This document shows, one piece after another, positions 26,764 through 35,307 of a stretch of DNA of 64,000 nt. The notes under the pieces were generated by a model, which made no database searches, was not told the origin of the DNA, and saw nothing but the letters and a program-made list of their open reading frames with translations. The position numbers and the translations under genes were made by a program. The stretch comes from Trichococcus collinsii. Its GTDB lineage: Bacteria; Bacillota; Bacilli; Lactobacillales; Aerococcaceae. The stretch lies in NCBI RefSeq assembly GCF_900107505.1, contig NZ_FNQH01000001.1:62001-126000 (forward strand), given 5' to 3'. How positions within the stretch are numbered: position 1 is the first letter of the stretch; each line of letters begins with the position of its first letter.

Positions 26764-27217
26764 TTCTGGGCCCGAGCGCAAGCGTCCTCTTATGGCGCAG
26801 GCCATCGCGCTCCTCTTAAACGCGCACTGACCTACAGGGGGTTCCGCCTAGTGCTCTCAAGCTGCCAACGGACACAGCGCCATATCAAACGTGTTCTGAA
26901 TCCCAGAAATCTGTTCCTAAGCTGACTACCACACACGGACAAAAAGCGTCCGTTTAGTGTTAGTCCTCTTAGTGCTCGATTTCTAACCGGGATTTGTCAT
27001 GGCTCTTGCGATTTCAATCGCATAGAGACACGATAGACTTGGGCGCTTGCGACCACAGTGCTACCCGACACTCTCCCGCATAGCATCGCGCTCCTCTTAG
27101 ACGCGCTCTGCTATGCAGGGGGTTCTGCCTAAACGGATTAGCCTACATGGGCAAAAAGCAGCCCATTGCGGCTAATCCGTTTAGTGCTCGCCCCCTACCG
27201 CATAGCATCGCGCTCTT
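26764..27217. repeat. Mosaic of intergenic hairpin repeats between thrB and yqeG
   Basis: Block X1 (26794-26856) and block X2 (27077-27189) align over about 60 nt around ATCGCGCTCCTCTTA and CAGGGGGTTC.GCCTA; X2 folds as GCATAGCA/TGCTATGC with inner GCGC/GCGC. A third fragment CGCATAGCATCGCGCTC is at 27199-27215. The insert of X2 is a 13-bp perfect hairpin AAACGGATTAGCC / GGCTAATCCGTTT (27131-27182); a smaller ACGGAC/GTCCGT hairpin at 26935-26953 has a similar CAAAAAGC loop. The phrase TAGTGCTC recurs at three block borders. No coding frame of note; the rest of the 26655-27453 gap is the leader of yqeG. Confidence 0.7.
26970..27061. repeat. Dispersed structured intergenic repeat, copy B
   Basis: Close relative of copy A at 8112-8231, lying inside the mosaic region. 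Main hairpin at 26997-27033: TCATG/CACGA with one mismatch, CTCT/AGAG, and GCGATT/AATCGC. The inner stem differs from copy A by a paired change (G-C here, T-A there). Confidence 0.7.
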
Positions 27218-27243
27218 GTATTTTTTTGTTTATGCTTTATAAT
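27216..27243 (+). promoter_or_regulatory. Candidate promoter of the yqeG cluster
   Basis: TTGTAT, 16-bp spacer, TATAAT directly after the repeat mosaic; another TATAAT is at 27260-27265. The leader to 27453 is G- and T-rich, contains GAGGCTGGGTCAAAAC at 27284-27299 and nothing else I recognise. Confidence 0.5.
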
Positions 27244-27453
27244 GTTACTGGAATGGGGTTATAATATACAATTGGATAGTAGTGAGGCTGGGTCAAAACT
27301 TTTTTGTGGGGTACAGGATGCTTGTTTCGGATTGTGTGCCGTGCAGTTTTTTGGTTTTGGGGCGCGACTTGGGGGGGATTTCTCTCGGGTTCTGCTTGAA
27401 AAGTGACGTTGTTGCTTTTTCCCGTCCTCTTATTTTTTTGATGAGGAGACATT

Positions 27454-27981
27454 ATGTTAAATAAATTCAAACCGACATGGATGGTGGAGTCCATCTATCA
27501 CATCACTCCGGAACAACTTGAAAAGAACAACATCAAAGGTGTACTGACCGATCTGGACAATACCTTGATCGCCTGGAATAATCCGGAAGGGACACAGGAA
27601 TTGAAGGATTGGATCGCTTTGATGAAAGAAAATGCGATACCTGTCGTCATCATTTCCAACAACAGCGATAAGCGCATCAAGATAATCGCGGATAAGCTGC
27701 AATTGTCTTATGTGCCAAGATCCATGAAGCCTTCACGCCGCGGGTACATCAAGGCAGCAGAACAGCTGCAGATTCCGTTGGACCAATGCCTGATGGTTGG
27801 AGACCAATTGCTTACGGATGTTTTTGGCGCAAATCGAGCGGGAGTCAAGAGTGTGTGGGTAATGCCGATCATCAATTCGGACGGATGGAATACGCGCATA
27901 AACCGATTCTTTGAAAGAAAACTGCTGAAACGTTTGTTGAAAAATGATCCAGGAATGATATGGAGGAAATCACTTGACTAA
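27454..27981 (+). CDS. yqeG: YqeG family HAD-IIIA phosphatase
   Basis: 175 residues. HAD-fold phosphatase with motif I LTDLDNTLIAW (nucleophile Asp) near residue 32, motif II Ser/Asn in VIISNNSDKR near 66 and motif III/IV MVGDQLLTDVFGA near 112. Physiological substrate not established. It heads the yqeG-yqeH-yhbY-nadD-yqeK-rsfS-yqeM cluster found throughout Firmicutes. GAGGAG precedes the ATG and the last codons overlap yqeH by 8 nt. Confidence 0.95.
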   Translation: MLNKFKPTWMVESIYHITPEQLEKNNIKGVLTDLDNTLIAWNNPEGTQELKDWIALMKENAIPVVIISNNSDKRIKIIADKLQLSYVPRSMKPSRRGYIKAAEQLQIPLDQCLMVGDQLLTDVFGANRAGVKSVWVMPIINSDGWNTRINRFFERKLLKRLLKNDPGMIWRKSLD

Positions 27982-29101
27982 AGAAGAATTAACAGAAGAT
28001 CTCTATTGCATCGGCTGTGGGGCGAAAATCCAGACCGATGATCCGACCGAACGAGGGTATACCCCGGCGGCCGCTCTGCAAAAGGGATTGGATTCTGGGC
28101 AATTATACTGCCAACGCTGTTTCAGATTGCGCCACTACAATCAGATGGAAAAAGTTTCCGTCACGGATGATGAGTTTTTGGCGATGCTGAACACCATCTC
28201 GATGGAAGATGCCTTGATCGTGAACGTCATCGATCTGTTCGATGTTTACGGCAGCATGATCCCCGGCTTGCATCGCTTTGCGGGCAATAATAAAGTGTTG
28301 GTTGTCGGAAATAAAGTGGATGTTTTGCCGAAGTCGGTCAAACTGTCCCGTGTGAAGCAATGGTTGACCGAGCAGGTGCAGTCAGTAGGCTTGCGCCCGG
28401 TCGATGTTATGTTGGTAAGTGGCAAGAAAGCAACTTCCATCGATGATCTGTTGGAAACAATCGAAGAACACCGGGATGGCAAAGATGTTTATGTCGTGGG
28501 CGTTACGAACGTGGGTAAATCCACTGTCATGAACCAGATCATCCGTGCGGCTACAGGCAACAAGGAAGATGTCATCACGACTTCCCAATTCCCTGGCACA
28601 ACGTTGGATCAAATCCGTATCCCTTTGGACGATGGGCATTTCCTCATCGATACGCCGGGAATCATCCATCATCATCAAATGGCGCATGTGCTGAGCCCGA
28701 AAGAATTGAAGCTCGTAGCGCCGCAACACGAAATCAAACCGATCACTTATCAATTGAACCCGGAACAGACGCTGTTCTTGGGCGGCGCATCGCGTTTTGA
28801 TTTCATCAGTGGGGAAAAATCTTCCTTCACTTGCTATTTCTCGAATGACTTGAAAATCCACCGCACCAAATTGGAAAAAGCGGATGAATTCTATGCAAAA
28901 CATCTGGGGACCCTTCTTCAGCCGCCGTCTGCGGAAGACGCGGAAAATTTCCCGCCGTTGGTCAGACGAGAATTCAATGTCAAAGTACCGTCCGATATCG
29001 TATTTTCCGGATTGGGATGGATAACTGTCCGCAAACCAGGCAAAGTCGCAGCATGGGTTCCGCAAGGCGTGGACACAGTAATGCGCAAACCGATCATCTA
29101 A
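27974..29101 (+). CDS. yqeH: Ribosome biogenesis GTPase YqeH
   Basis: 375 residues. Circularly permuted GTPase needed for 30S subunit assembly. An N-terminal zinc finger (CIGCG...CQRC, residues ~12-50) is followed by G4 NKVD, then G1 GVTNVGKST and G3 DTPGI, the permuted order typical of the family, and a C-terminal RNA-binding domain. The start is TTG, supported by TGGAGGAA 8 nt upstream and by the family N-terminus; no ATG is available nearby. Confidence 0.95.
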   Translation: MTKEELTEDLYCIGCGAKIQTDDPTERGYTPAAALQKGLDSGQLYCQRCFRLRHYNQMEKVSVTDDEFLAMLNTISMEDALIVNVIDLFDVYGSMIPGLHRFAGNNKVLVVGNKVDVLPKSVKLSRVKQWLTEQVQSVGLRPVDVMLVSGKKATSIDDLLETIEEHRDGKDVYVVGVTNVGKSTVMNQIIRAATGNKEDVITTSQFPGTTLDQIRIPLDDGHFLIDTPGIIHHHQMAHVLSPKELKLVAPQHEIKPITYQLNPEQTLFLGGASRFDFISGEKSSFTCYFSNDLKIHRTKLEKADEFYAKHLGTLLQPPSAEDAENFPPLVRREFNVKVPSDIVFSGLGWITVRKPGKVAAWVPQGVDTVMRKPII

Positions 29102-29123
29102 TAATAAAAGACTGAGGTGTCAA

Positions 29124-29435
29124 ATGGAATTAAGAGGCAAACAAAAACAATATTTGAAAAAAGAAGCGCACCATATGAATCCGCTCTTCCAAGTGGGTAA
29201 AGGTGGCTTGAACGAAGAGATGCTTTACCAAATTGGGGAAGCGCTGGAGAAAAGGGAATTGCTGAAGGTCGCTCTTCTGCAGAACACGGATGAGGAAACG
29301 GAAGATGTCGCTGCAGTGATTGAAGAAAAACTGCAAGCAAAAGTCGTCCAACAGATCGGACGCACGCTTGTGTTGTTCAAACCATCAACCAAAGAAAAGA
29401 ACCGTCGCTATTCGACTATCGTTGAAAAAATCTAA
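29124..29435 (+). CDS. yhbY: Ribosome assembly RNA-binding protein YhbY
   Basis: 103 residues with a CRM domain: MELRGKQKQYLKKEAH and the GKGGLN loop that contacts RNA. Binds pre-50S particles. GAGGTG site upstream, 22 nt after yqeH. The basic C-terminal tail (KEKNRRYS) fits RNA binding. Confidence 0.93.
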   Translation: MELRGKQKQYLKKEAHHMNPLFQVGKGGLNEEMLYQIGEALEKRELLKVALLQNTDEETEDVAAVIEEKLQAKVVQQIGRTLVLFKPSTKEKNRRYSTIVEKI

Positions 29436-29473
29436 AGGCAGGCCAATCCCTATTTTATTGAGGTGAGAAAAAA

Positions 29474-30139
29474 TTGATCACAACTTTAAATTTGATCGGA
29501 CAAACGGATTATATGATCATCGAAGAAACCGAGGTCGAGACGCAGATTGCTTTCCAGGACCGGAAACGCATCGGCATCATGGGAGGGACCTTCAGTCCGC
29601 CCCATTTAGGCCATCTGATCGTCGCGCAGCAGGTTGGGGAACAACTCGGCTTGGATAAGATCTATTTCATGCCCGATGCCGAACCGCCTCATGTCGATGA
29701 AAAAGAATCGATCCCGGCGAAACATCGCGAGTCGATGGTGCGGTTGTCCATTGCGGGCAATCCGCTGTTCGATATCGAAACGATCGAGTTGGAGCGGGGC
29801 GGTAAGAGCTTCACGATCGATACGATGAAATTATTGACTTCCATGCATCCGGACACCGATTATTATTTCATCATCGGCGGGGACATGGTGGAATACTTGC
29901 CGAAGTGGGAACGCATCGATGAATTGGTGCAACTTGTGCAGTTCGTCGGCGTCGCCAGGCCAGGATACGGAAGGGAAAGCATCTATCCGATCATTTGGGT
30001 TGATGCGCCGTTGATCGACATCAGTTCGACGGAAATCCGCAAGATGGTCAAAACCGGCCGCTCGATCCGTTATTTGGTGAAAGAGGACGTCAAAGATTAC
30101 ATTTTGAAAGAAGGACTCTATCTCGATGACGAATACTAA
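29474..30139 (+). CDS. nadD: Nicotinate-nucleotide adenylyltransferase
   Basis: 221 residues. Makes deamido-NAD from nicotinate mononucleotide and ATP. Nucleotidyltransferase motif GGTFSPPHLGH near residue 38 and the C-terminal ISSTEIRKMV are present. About 35 residues precede the core, as in enterococcal homologues. The start is TTG with AGGTGAG 6-7 nt upstream; an ATG 13 codons later lacks a ribosome site. Overlaps yqeK by 14 nt. Together with nadK at 3725, two of the last steps of NAD(P) synthesis are in this window. Confidence 0.93.
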   Translation: MITTLNLIGQTDYMIIEETEVETQIAFQDRKRIGIMGGTFSPPHLGHLIVAQQVGEQLGLDKIYFMPDAEPPHVDEKESIPAKHRESMVRLSIAGNPLFDIETIELERGGKSFTIDTMKLLTSMHPDTDYYFIIGGDMVEYLPKWERIDELVQLVQFVGVARPGYGRESIYPIIWVDAPLIDISSTEIRKMVKTGRSIRYLVKEDVKDYILKEGLYLDDEY

Positions 30140-30740
30140 ACTTGCATATACAGGGATATATACGGATTGGACGCGGGAAGCCATTTTGTCGGAAGTGGAA
30201 AAACAGATGAAGCCATCGCGTTTCCAGCATGTGCTGCGGGTTGAAGCCTGTTCCATCCAATTGGCGGAAAAATACGGTGCATCCGTGGAAGCCTGTTCGT
30301 TGGCCGCTCTCTTGCACGACTACGCGAAAGAACATGCTGTGGAAAGCATGAAGGAAATCGTCCGGTCCGAAGGGATGGACAGCGAAATGACCGGTTACGG
30401 CAGCGAAATCATGCATGGACCTGTCGGCGCTTATTATGCCGAAACGGTATTCGGAATTAAGGACGAGGCTATACTTGACGCAATCCGCCAGCATACAATC
30501 GGTGGCGAGACGATGACCCTGATCGGGAAAGTCCTCTTCATCGCCGATTACATCGAATCGGGACGCGCATTCAAGGGCGTTGACGAAGCCAGAAGACTGG
30601 CTGAGGACAGCCTGGATGAGGCAGCTTATTTTAAAATAGAAAAAACAATCATCCATCTGGTGAAGAAAGAACTGCCGATTTATCCCGGCACAATCTATGT
30701 CTACAACAGTTGGATCCAAAGAAAAGTGGGGAAATCATAA
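30126..30740 (+). CDS. yqeK: HD domain protein YqeK (Ap4A hydrolase)
   Basis: 204 residues. HD-superfamily metal phosphohydrolase; YqeK homologues split diadenosine tetraphosphate symmetrically. Motifs: RFQHVLRVE (first His), ALLHDYAKE (His-Asp) near residue 65 and the later HGPVGAYYAE and IRQHT histidines that complete the metal site. Start overlaps the end of nadD. The stop overlaps the start of rsfS (TAATG). Confidence 0.93.
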   Translation: MTNTKLAYTGIYTDWTREAILSEVEKQMKPSRFQHVLRVEACSIQLAEKYGASVEACSLAALLHDYAKEHAVESMKEIVRSEGMDSEMTGYGSEIMHGPVGAYYAETVFGIKDEAILDAIRQHTIGGETMTLIGKVLFIADYIESGRAFKGVDEARRLAEDSLDEAAYFKIEKTIIHLVKKELPIYPGTIYVYNSWIQRKVGKS

Positions 30741-31105
30741 TGAAATTAACAAGTGAAGAATTATTGGAAGTAGTGGTTAAAGCAGCAGATGACAAATTGG
30801 CTCAGGATATCATGGCATTGGATGTACGCGGTTTGACATCAATCGGTGATTACTTTGTCGTCATGAACGGCCGTAATGAAAAGCAAGTCGCTGCAATCGT
30901 GGAAGCAATCGTGGAGAACGTGCACAAAAACAAAGGCGAAGTCAAAAATGTTGAAGGCAAAGATTCAGGCAAATGGACATTGATCGATTTGAACGACGTC
31001 ATCGTGCATGTATTCAACCATGAGGAACGCGGCTATTACAACATCGAAAAATTATGGAGTGATGCGCCAATGGTCGACATCTCGGGGATGGTCACTGAGC
31101 AATGA
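30740..31105 (+). CDS. rsfS: Ribosome silencing factor RsfS
   Basis: 121 residues. Binds uL14 on the 50S subunit and blocks subunit joining in starvation. The conserved core DVRGLTSIGDYFVV, SGKWTLIDLNDVIVHVF and the YNIEKLW signature are all present. Translation is coupled to yqeK through TAATG; a longer upstream frame inside yqeK has no support. Ends in an ATGA overlap with yqeM. Confidence 0.95.
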   Translation: MKLTSEELLEVVVKAADDKLAQDIMALDVRGLTSIGDYFVVMNGRNEKQVAAIVEAIVENVHKNKGEVKNVEGKDSGKWTLIDLNDVIVHVFNHEERGYYNIEKLWSDAPMVDISGMVTEQ

Positions 31106-31845
31106 GTTACGACATCTTTGCCCATTACTATGATGAAATAATGGACCAGTCTGTCTACGACAGCTGGCTTCTTTATGTTGAAAAATACACAGCCGGGAAA
31201 TCCGGTCTGGACATCATGGAATTGGCATGCGGGACAGGGAAGATTGCAGTGGAATTGGCGAAAAAAGGCCATCGGGTAACAGGGGTCGATCTCTCCGACG
31301 AAATGCTTTCGCTTGCATACAACCGGATGCAGGAAGAAGGCGTTACGCTTTCTTTGGCGGTAGGAGACATGCGTTCACTGGAGCCGATGGGGGATTTTGA
31401 CGTCGTGACGTGCTTCTCTGATTCACTTTGCTACATGACTGATGAAGCTGAAGTGGCGGAAGTCTTTCAAAGCGTCATCCGGAATCTCGGACCTGGCGGT
31501 GTTTTTTTGTTTGACGTCCACTCGATGCATCAAGTGAATAACGTTTTTCCGGGATATCAATACATCTATCAGGATGAAGCGGGAGCCTTCCTCTGGGAAA
31601 GTTTTGCCGGCGATGTTGCGAACAGTGTCGAGCATGATTTGACTTTCTTCGTGGGATCCCAGAGAAATCCGGAATTGTTTGAACGCCATTCGGAATACCA
31701 TCGCGAACGCACGTATCCGCTGGAAGTCTACAAGCGGCTCCTTGAAGAAGCTGGATTCACCGATGTGACGGTTACGGCCGAATTCGGTGAAGCTGACGTG
31801 CGCGATGACAGTCCGCGCTGGTTTTTTGCCTGCAAAAAAGCTTAA
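31102..31845 (+). CDS. yqeM: Class I SAM-dependent methyltransferase YqeM
   Basis: 247 residues. SAM-binding motif ELACGTGKIAVELA near residue 41, acidic ribose-binding end VTGVDLSDEM and motif II DVVTCFSDSLCYM. Substrate unknown; its place in the yqe cluster suggests an RNA or ribosomal target but that is inference. ATGA overlap with rsfS. Confidence 0.9.
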   Translation: MSYDIFAHYYDEIMDQSVYDSWLLYVEKYTAGKSGLDIMELACGTGKIAVELAKKGHRVTGVDLSDEMLSLAYNRMQEEGVTLSLAVGDMRSLEPMGDFDVVTCFSDSLCYMTDEAEVAEVFQSVIRNLGPGGVFLFDVHSMHQVNNVFPGYQYIYQDEAGAFLWESFAGDVANSVEHDLTFFVGSQRNPELFERHSEYHRERTYPLEVYKRLLEEAGFTDVTVTAEFGEADVRDDSPRWFFACKKA

Positions 31846-31889
31846 GCAAGACCGCGCAACCATACTATGAAACCAAAGGGGGCGCTTCG

Positions 31890-33107
31890 ATGAAAGCTTG
31901 TGGTGTAATCGCAGAATACAATCCTTTCCATAACGGTCACCGCTATCAACTGTCTGAAGCCAGGCGGATGACCCAGAGCGATGTCATGGTTGTCGCAATG
32001 AGCGGCAATTTTGTCCAAAGGGGCGCGCCCGCTTTGTTGGATAAATGGACGCGTGCGGAAATCGCGTTGCGGAACGGTGCGGATATAGTCGTGGAAATGC
32101 CCGTGTTGGGAAGTGTGCAGGCCGCGGATCTGTTTGCAAGTGCAGGCATCCGTTTGCTGCAGGCGATGCAGTGCGATGCCTTTGCTTTCGGTGCTGAAGA
32201 AGGAATAGCGGAAGATTTCATTTCGCATAGCCGCTTCTTGCGTGAACACGAATCGGAAATCGATCGGATTTTTCAGACTTACCGAAATGATGGCAGAACC
32301 TATGCTGCGCAACTGGAAACGGCGATTGCCGAAGTCTTGCGCCCACAAGGTTCTGCTATTTCCTTTTCAACGCCCAACAACCAGCTCGGATTGGCGTATG
32401 TCAAAGAAAATGAACGGTTCCCTGAACCTATGGAAACGGCCATTGTGCTCAGGCGCGGTGCCGGACATAACGACAGTGACGCTTTCGAACAAGAATTTGC
32501 AAGTGGGACCGCCATTCGCGAATGGTCACTCCGCCACGGAAAAGAAACAGGAAGGAAGGACATTGGCAGGTTTGTACCGCAAGAGACGTTAGAGGCTCTG
32601 GAGAGGCGTCCTCTGCTTGATTGGGACAATTACTGGGGAATGTTGCAATATCAGCTCCTGTTGCTTTCGCATACGGAACTCCAGAACATCTATCAGGTTG
32701 AAGAAGGTATCGAGTACAGGCTGAAAAAGGAAGCCGAGGACACAGCTGATTTTACGGCCTTCATTCGGCGCGTAAAGACCAAGCGCTGGACATGGGCCAG
32801 GCTGCAGCGGGTCTGCACCTACATTTTGTTGGGGATAACCAGGGGAGAAGCGAATTCTTTCCAGGAAAAAGCGGATTCCATCCGGTTGCTCGGATTTACG
32901 GAGGAAGGAAGACGCTATCTGAACATTTTGAAAAAAAATACGGAAACCCCGATCGTCACGAAATTACGTGAGCCACATACATCGGACTTGCAGCTGGAAA
33001 TTCGGAGCGATCGCATCTATCGTTTAGGAGGCCTTCCGGTTTTGGAGGAGCAGAATTTCACCCGATCGCCCATTTATATCCGTAACGAGCCAAGGAATCA
33101 GAGCTAA
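31890..33107 (+). CDS. tmcAL: tRNA(Met) cytidine acetate ligase TmcAL (YlbM)
   Basis: 405 residues. Forms N4-acetylcytidine at the wobble base of elongator tRNA-Met from acetate and ATP. The nucleotidyltransferase motif GVIAEYNPFHNGH is at the N-terminus, followed by MSGNFVQRG and the long helical C-terminal tRNA-binding part (RLQRVCTYILLG). AAAGGGGG precedes the ATG. Family length about 400. It follows yqeM as commonly seen in Lactobacillales. Confidence 0.93.
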   Translation: MKACGVIAEYNPFHNGHRYQLSEARRMTQSDVMVVAMSGNFVQRGAPALLDKWTRAEIALRNGADIVVEMPVLGSVQAADLFASAGIRLLQAMQCDAFAFGAEEGIAEDFISHSRFLREHESEIDRIFQTYRNDGRTYAAQLETAIAEVLRPQGSAISFSTPNNQLGLAYVKENERFPEPMETAIVLRRGAGHNDSDAFEQEFASGTAIREWSLRHGKETGRKDIGRFVPQETLEALERRPLLDWDNYWGMLQYQLLLLSHTELQNIYQVEEGIEYRLKKEAEDTADFTAFIRRVKTKRWTWARLQRVCTYILLGITRGEANSFQEKADSIRLLGFTEEGRRYLNILKKNTETPIVTKLREPHTSDLQLEIRSDRIYRLGGLPVLEEQNFTRSPIYIRNEPRNQS

Positions 33108-33157
33108 GTCTTTCAAGGGACTTTATGAAAACTTTAATGAAAAAATGCAAGAAGCGT

Positions 33158-33186
33158 TTGACTGACCACAACCAAAGAAATATAAT
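33158..33186 (+). promoter_or_regulatory. Promoter of the D-aspartate ligase/racemase operon
   Basis: TTGACT, 17-bp spacer, TATAAT; near-consensus sigma-A promoter with a leader of about 55 nt. Confidence 0.75.
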
Positions 33187-33249
33187 GGATAGGTTAATAG
33201 ATGCTAGAGCCTTTAATATTCGGTTTTAGGCACTAAGGAGGACAATCAA

Positions 33250-34467
33250 ATGAGCGAAGAAGCCAACTCCGTCAGTTTCGTTCCCGTAATTGTGGGGGGG
33301 AACAGAGGAGCCTATAGTTTGGCGAGAGCTTTCTATGAAGCGTATCAAGTTAAAACGAATCTCATCAGCCCGATGATCATAGGTCCTATCGGCAATTCCC
33401 GCATCATCAAGCACTACATCCAACCGGGAATCGATGACCTAGATCATTTTTTTGAGACTATTCAACAAATCGGCCGTGACTATCCGAACATGAAAAAAAT
33501 CATCTTTGGGGCAGACGATCGCTATGCAGAATTGTTGATCCGAACGAAGGACCGCTTCAGTGATGATTGGATCATTCCGTACGTGGATGAAGATGTATTC
33601 CTGCGGGCGACAAATAAGGAAAGTTTTTACGCCATCTGTGAAAAAGCAGGTGTTCCTTATCCAAAGACTGTAGTTATGGATGAATTTTCATTGAACTTGC
33701 CGTTTGAATTTCCAATCATCATCAAGCCTTCGAATGCCATCATGTATCAGGGACTGCATTTTGAAGGGAAAGAAAAAGTCTTTATCGGACGGGATGAAAA
33801 AGATCTTGAACGCATCTATCATTTAGTGCGTGACAATGGTTATACAGACAACCTGATCCTGCAGGAGTACGTGCCCGGCGATGACACTTATCTTGGTGTT
33901 GTAACGGTCTACACATCTCCAAGAGATAAGGAAATTAAGCTGATCGCATTCGGCCACATCCTTTTGGAAGACCATACACCGTCCGCCATCGGAAACCACC
34001 TGACGATTTGGGCAAGGGAAGAGCAGAAGATTGTTGCTTCCGTCCAAAAACTGGTTGCGGAAACAGAGTTTTATGGTTTCTCCAATTTTGACGTGAAGTA
34101 TGACGAGCGCAAAGATGACTATGTTTTCTTTGAATTGAACGGGCGTCTGGGCGTCAGCAACTATTACGTTACCGCCAGCGGCAACAATGTCGCGAAATAC
34201 TATGTTGAAGATTACATAGCCAAGAAAAAACTTGGTGTTACGATCAATAAGAATGAAACTTTGTTCACTATGACACCAAAAAGCCTTTTGCTGAAGTATG
34301 TCAAGTCCGACATGTTGCGGAAAAAAGTAAAAGAGTTGTACAAGGATGGTAAAGTAGTGCATCCCTTGGATGCGCCTTTTGAAGTCAGCCCGAAAAGAAA
34401 ATTCTATGTGTGGGCTTCCAAATTCAATTATTACAAAAAATTCAGAGAGTATCCGCCAGAGGAATAA
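33250..34467 (+). CDS. ATP-grasp ligase, probable D-aspartate ligase for the peptidoglycan bridge
   Basis: 405 residues. ATP-grasp fold: FPIIIKPSNAIMYQG (ATP-binding Lys), LILQEYVPGDD and the metal-binding ELNGRLGVSNYYV near residue 300. The size and downstream aspartate racemase match the Enterococcus faecium Aslfm-Racfm pair, in which the ligase adds D-Asp to the epsilon-amino group of L-Lys in UDP-MurNAc-pentapeptide. TAAGGAGGA precedes the ATG. If right, the organism has A4alpha L-Lys-D-Asp peptidoglycan, as reported for Trichococcus. The ATP-grasp assignment is firm; the D-Asp substrate rests on context and similarity recalled from memory. Confidence 0.82.
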   Translation: MSEEANSVSFVPVIVGGNRGAYSLARAFYEAYQVKTNLISPMIIGPIGNSRIIKHYIQPGIDDLDHFFETIQQIGRDYPNMKKIIFGADDRYAELLIRTKDRFSDDWIIPYVDEDVFLRATNKESFYAICEKAGVPYPKTVVMDEFSLNLPFEFPIIIKPSNAIMYQGLHFEGKEKVFIGRDEKDLERIYHLVRDNGYTDNLILQEYVPGDDTYLGVVTVYTSPRDKEIKLIAFGHILLEDHTPSAIGNHLTIWAREEQKIVASVQKLVAETEFYGFSNFDVKYDERKDDYVFFELNGRLGVSNYYVTASGNNVAKYYVEDYIAKKKLGVTINKNETLFTMTPKSLLLKYVKSDMLRKKVKELYKDGKVVHPLDAPFEVSPKRKFYVWASKFNYYKKFREYPPEE

Positions 34468-34508
34468 GCTGAATCAAGAAACAAACTGGAAACGAGGGAT
34501 GAGAAAGT

Positions 34509-35213
34509 ATGAAAAAATTTTTTGGCATTCTTGGGGGAATGGGAACGCTGGCGACGACCAACTTTCTTGTTGAAATGAATAAACGCCATTTCCCCGAAAA
34601 CGACCAGGATTATTTCAATTACGTTCTGATGAACCACGCCGATATTCCGGATCGTACGGAATATATTTTGGATCCGACCAAACCGAATCCGGTGGACGCC
34701 GTGATAGAAGATGTTCATATGTTGAATCTTCTTCAGCCAGAATTCATCATCATGCCCTGCAATACTATCCATTATTTCTTCGATGATATTCAAAAGGAAA
34801 CGGATATTCCGATTCTGAATATGATCGATCTTACGGTCGACTATATTGCGGAACATTATGAGGGCGCAGAAAAAGTCGGATTATTTGCCACAGAGGGAAC
34901 GCATCAGAGCCGCATCTACGAAAATCGGCTTGTTGAGAAAGGTTACCAAGTGGTATTGCCGGACAGAGAATTACAAGATAAGATCAATAAAATGATTTAT
35001 TATTACATCAAAGAGAGATCACATTTATTTTTCCCTTTGTACTACGAAATTTTGGAAGACTTCAAAAATTGCGGTGCGGACATTGTACTGTTGGGTTGCA
35101 CGGAAGTTTCGTTGATGAACAGTGAAGATGAAGAACAACGCTATCCGATCGTCGACGCGGAAAAGGTGCTTTTGGACAAAACAATCGCGTTGGCAAAAGA
35201 ATTAAAAGCATAA
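34509..35213 (+). CDS. racD: Aspartate racemase
   Basis: 234 residues. Cofactor-independent Asp/Glu racemase family. Both catalytic cysteines are present: MPCNTIHYFF near residue 84 and LLGCTEVSLM near 197; the N-terminal FGILGGMGTLAT is typical of aspartate racemases. It would supply D-Asp to the ligase encoded just upstream, with 41 nt between them and a GAGGGATGAG site. A hairpin TTTTCCTTT/AAAGGAAAA follows at 35223-35247 but lacks a T run. Confidence 0.9.
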   Translation: MKKFFGILGGMGTLATTNFLVEMNKRHFPENDQDYFNYVLMNHADIPDRTEYILDPTKPNPVDAVIEDVHMLNLLQPEFIIMPCNTIHYFFDDIQKETDIPILNMIDLTVDYIAEHYEGAEKVGLFATEGTHQSRIYENRLVEKGYQVVLPDRELQDKINKMIYYYIKERSHLFFPLYYEILEDFKNCGADIVLLGCTEVSLMNSEDEEQRYPIVDAEKVLLDKTIALAKELKA

Positions 35214-35250
35214 AAAAACGTTTTCCTTTTTAGATGTAAAGGAAAATACA

Positions 35251-35279
35251 TTGACAAACTTTTTTTTCACTAGTATAAT
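35251..35279 (+). promoter_or_regulatory. Consensus promoter of yceD-rpmF
   Basis: TTGACA, 17-bp spacer, TATAAT: a perfect match to the sigma-A consensus, consistent with strong expression of the ribosomal protein gene downstream. Confidence 0.9.
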
Positions 35280-35307
35280 TCAATTTGTTATTTTAGGGGT
35301 GATGGAA

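Noticed and set aside
26764-27217. CRISPR array
   Set aside because: Repeats are few, diverged, of unequal length and hairpin-rich; there are no regular spacers and no cas genes nearby.
35223-35247. Terminator of the aspartate racemase operon
   Set aside because: A 9-bp stem TTTTCCTTT/AAAGGAAAA exists but is followed by TACATTG, not a T run, on the plus strand.
35251-35307. Upstream extension of yceD starting with TTG
   Set aside because: The TTG is the start of the consensus TTGACA promoter box, so it cannot be a translated start on that transcript.
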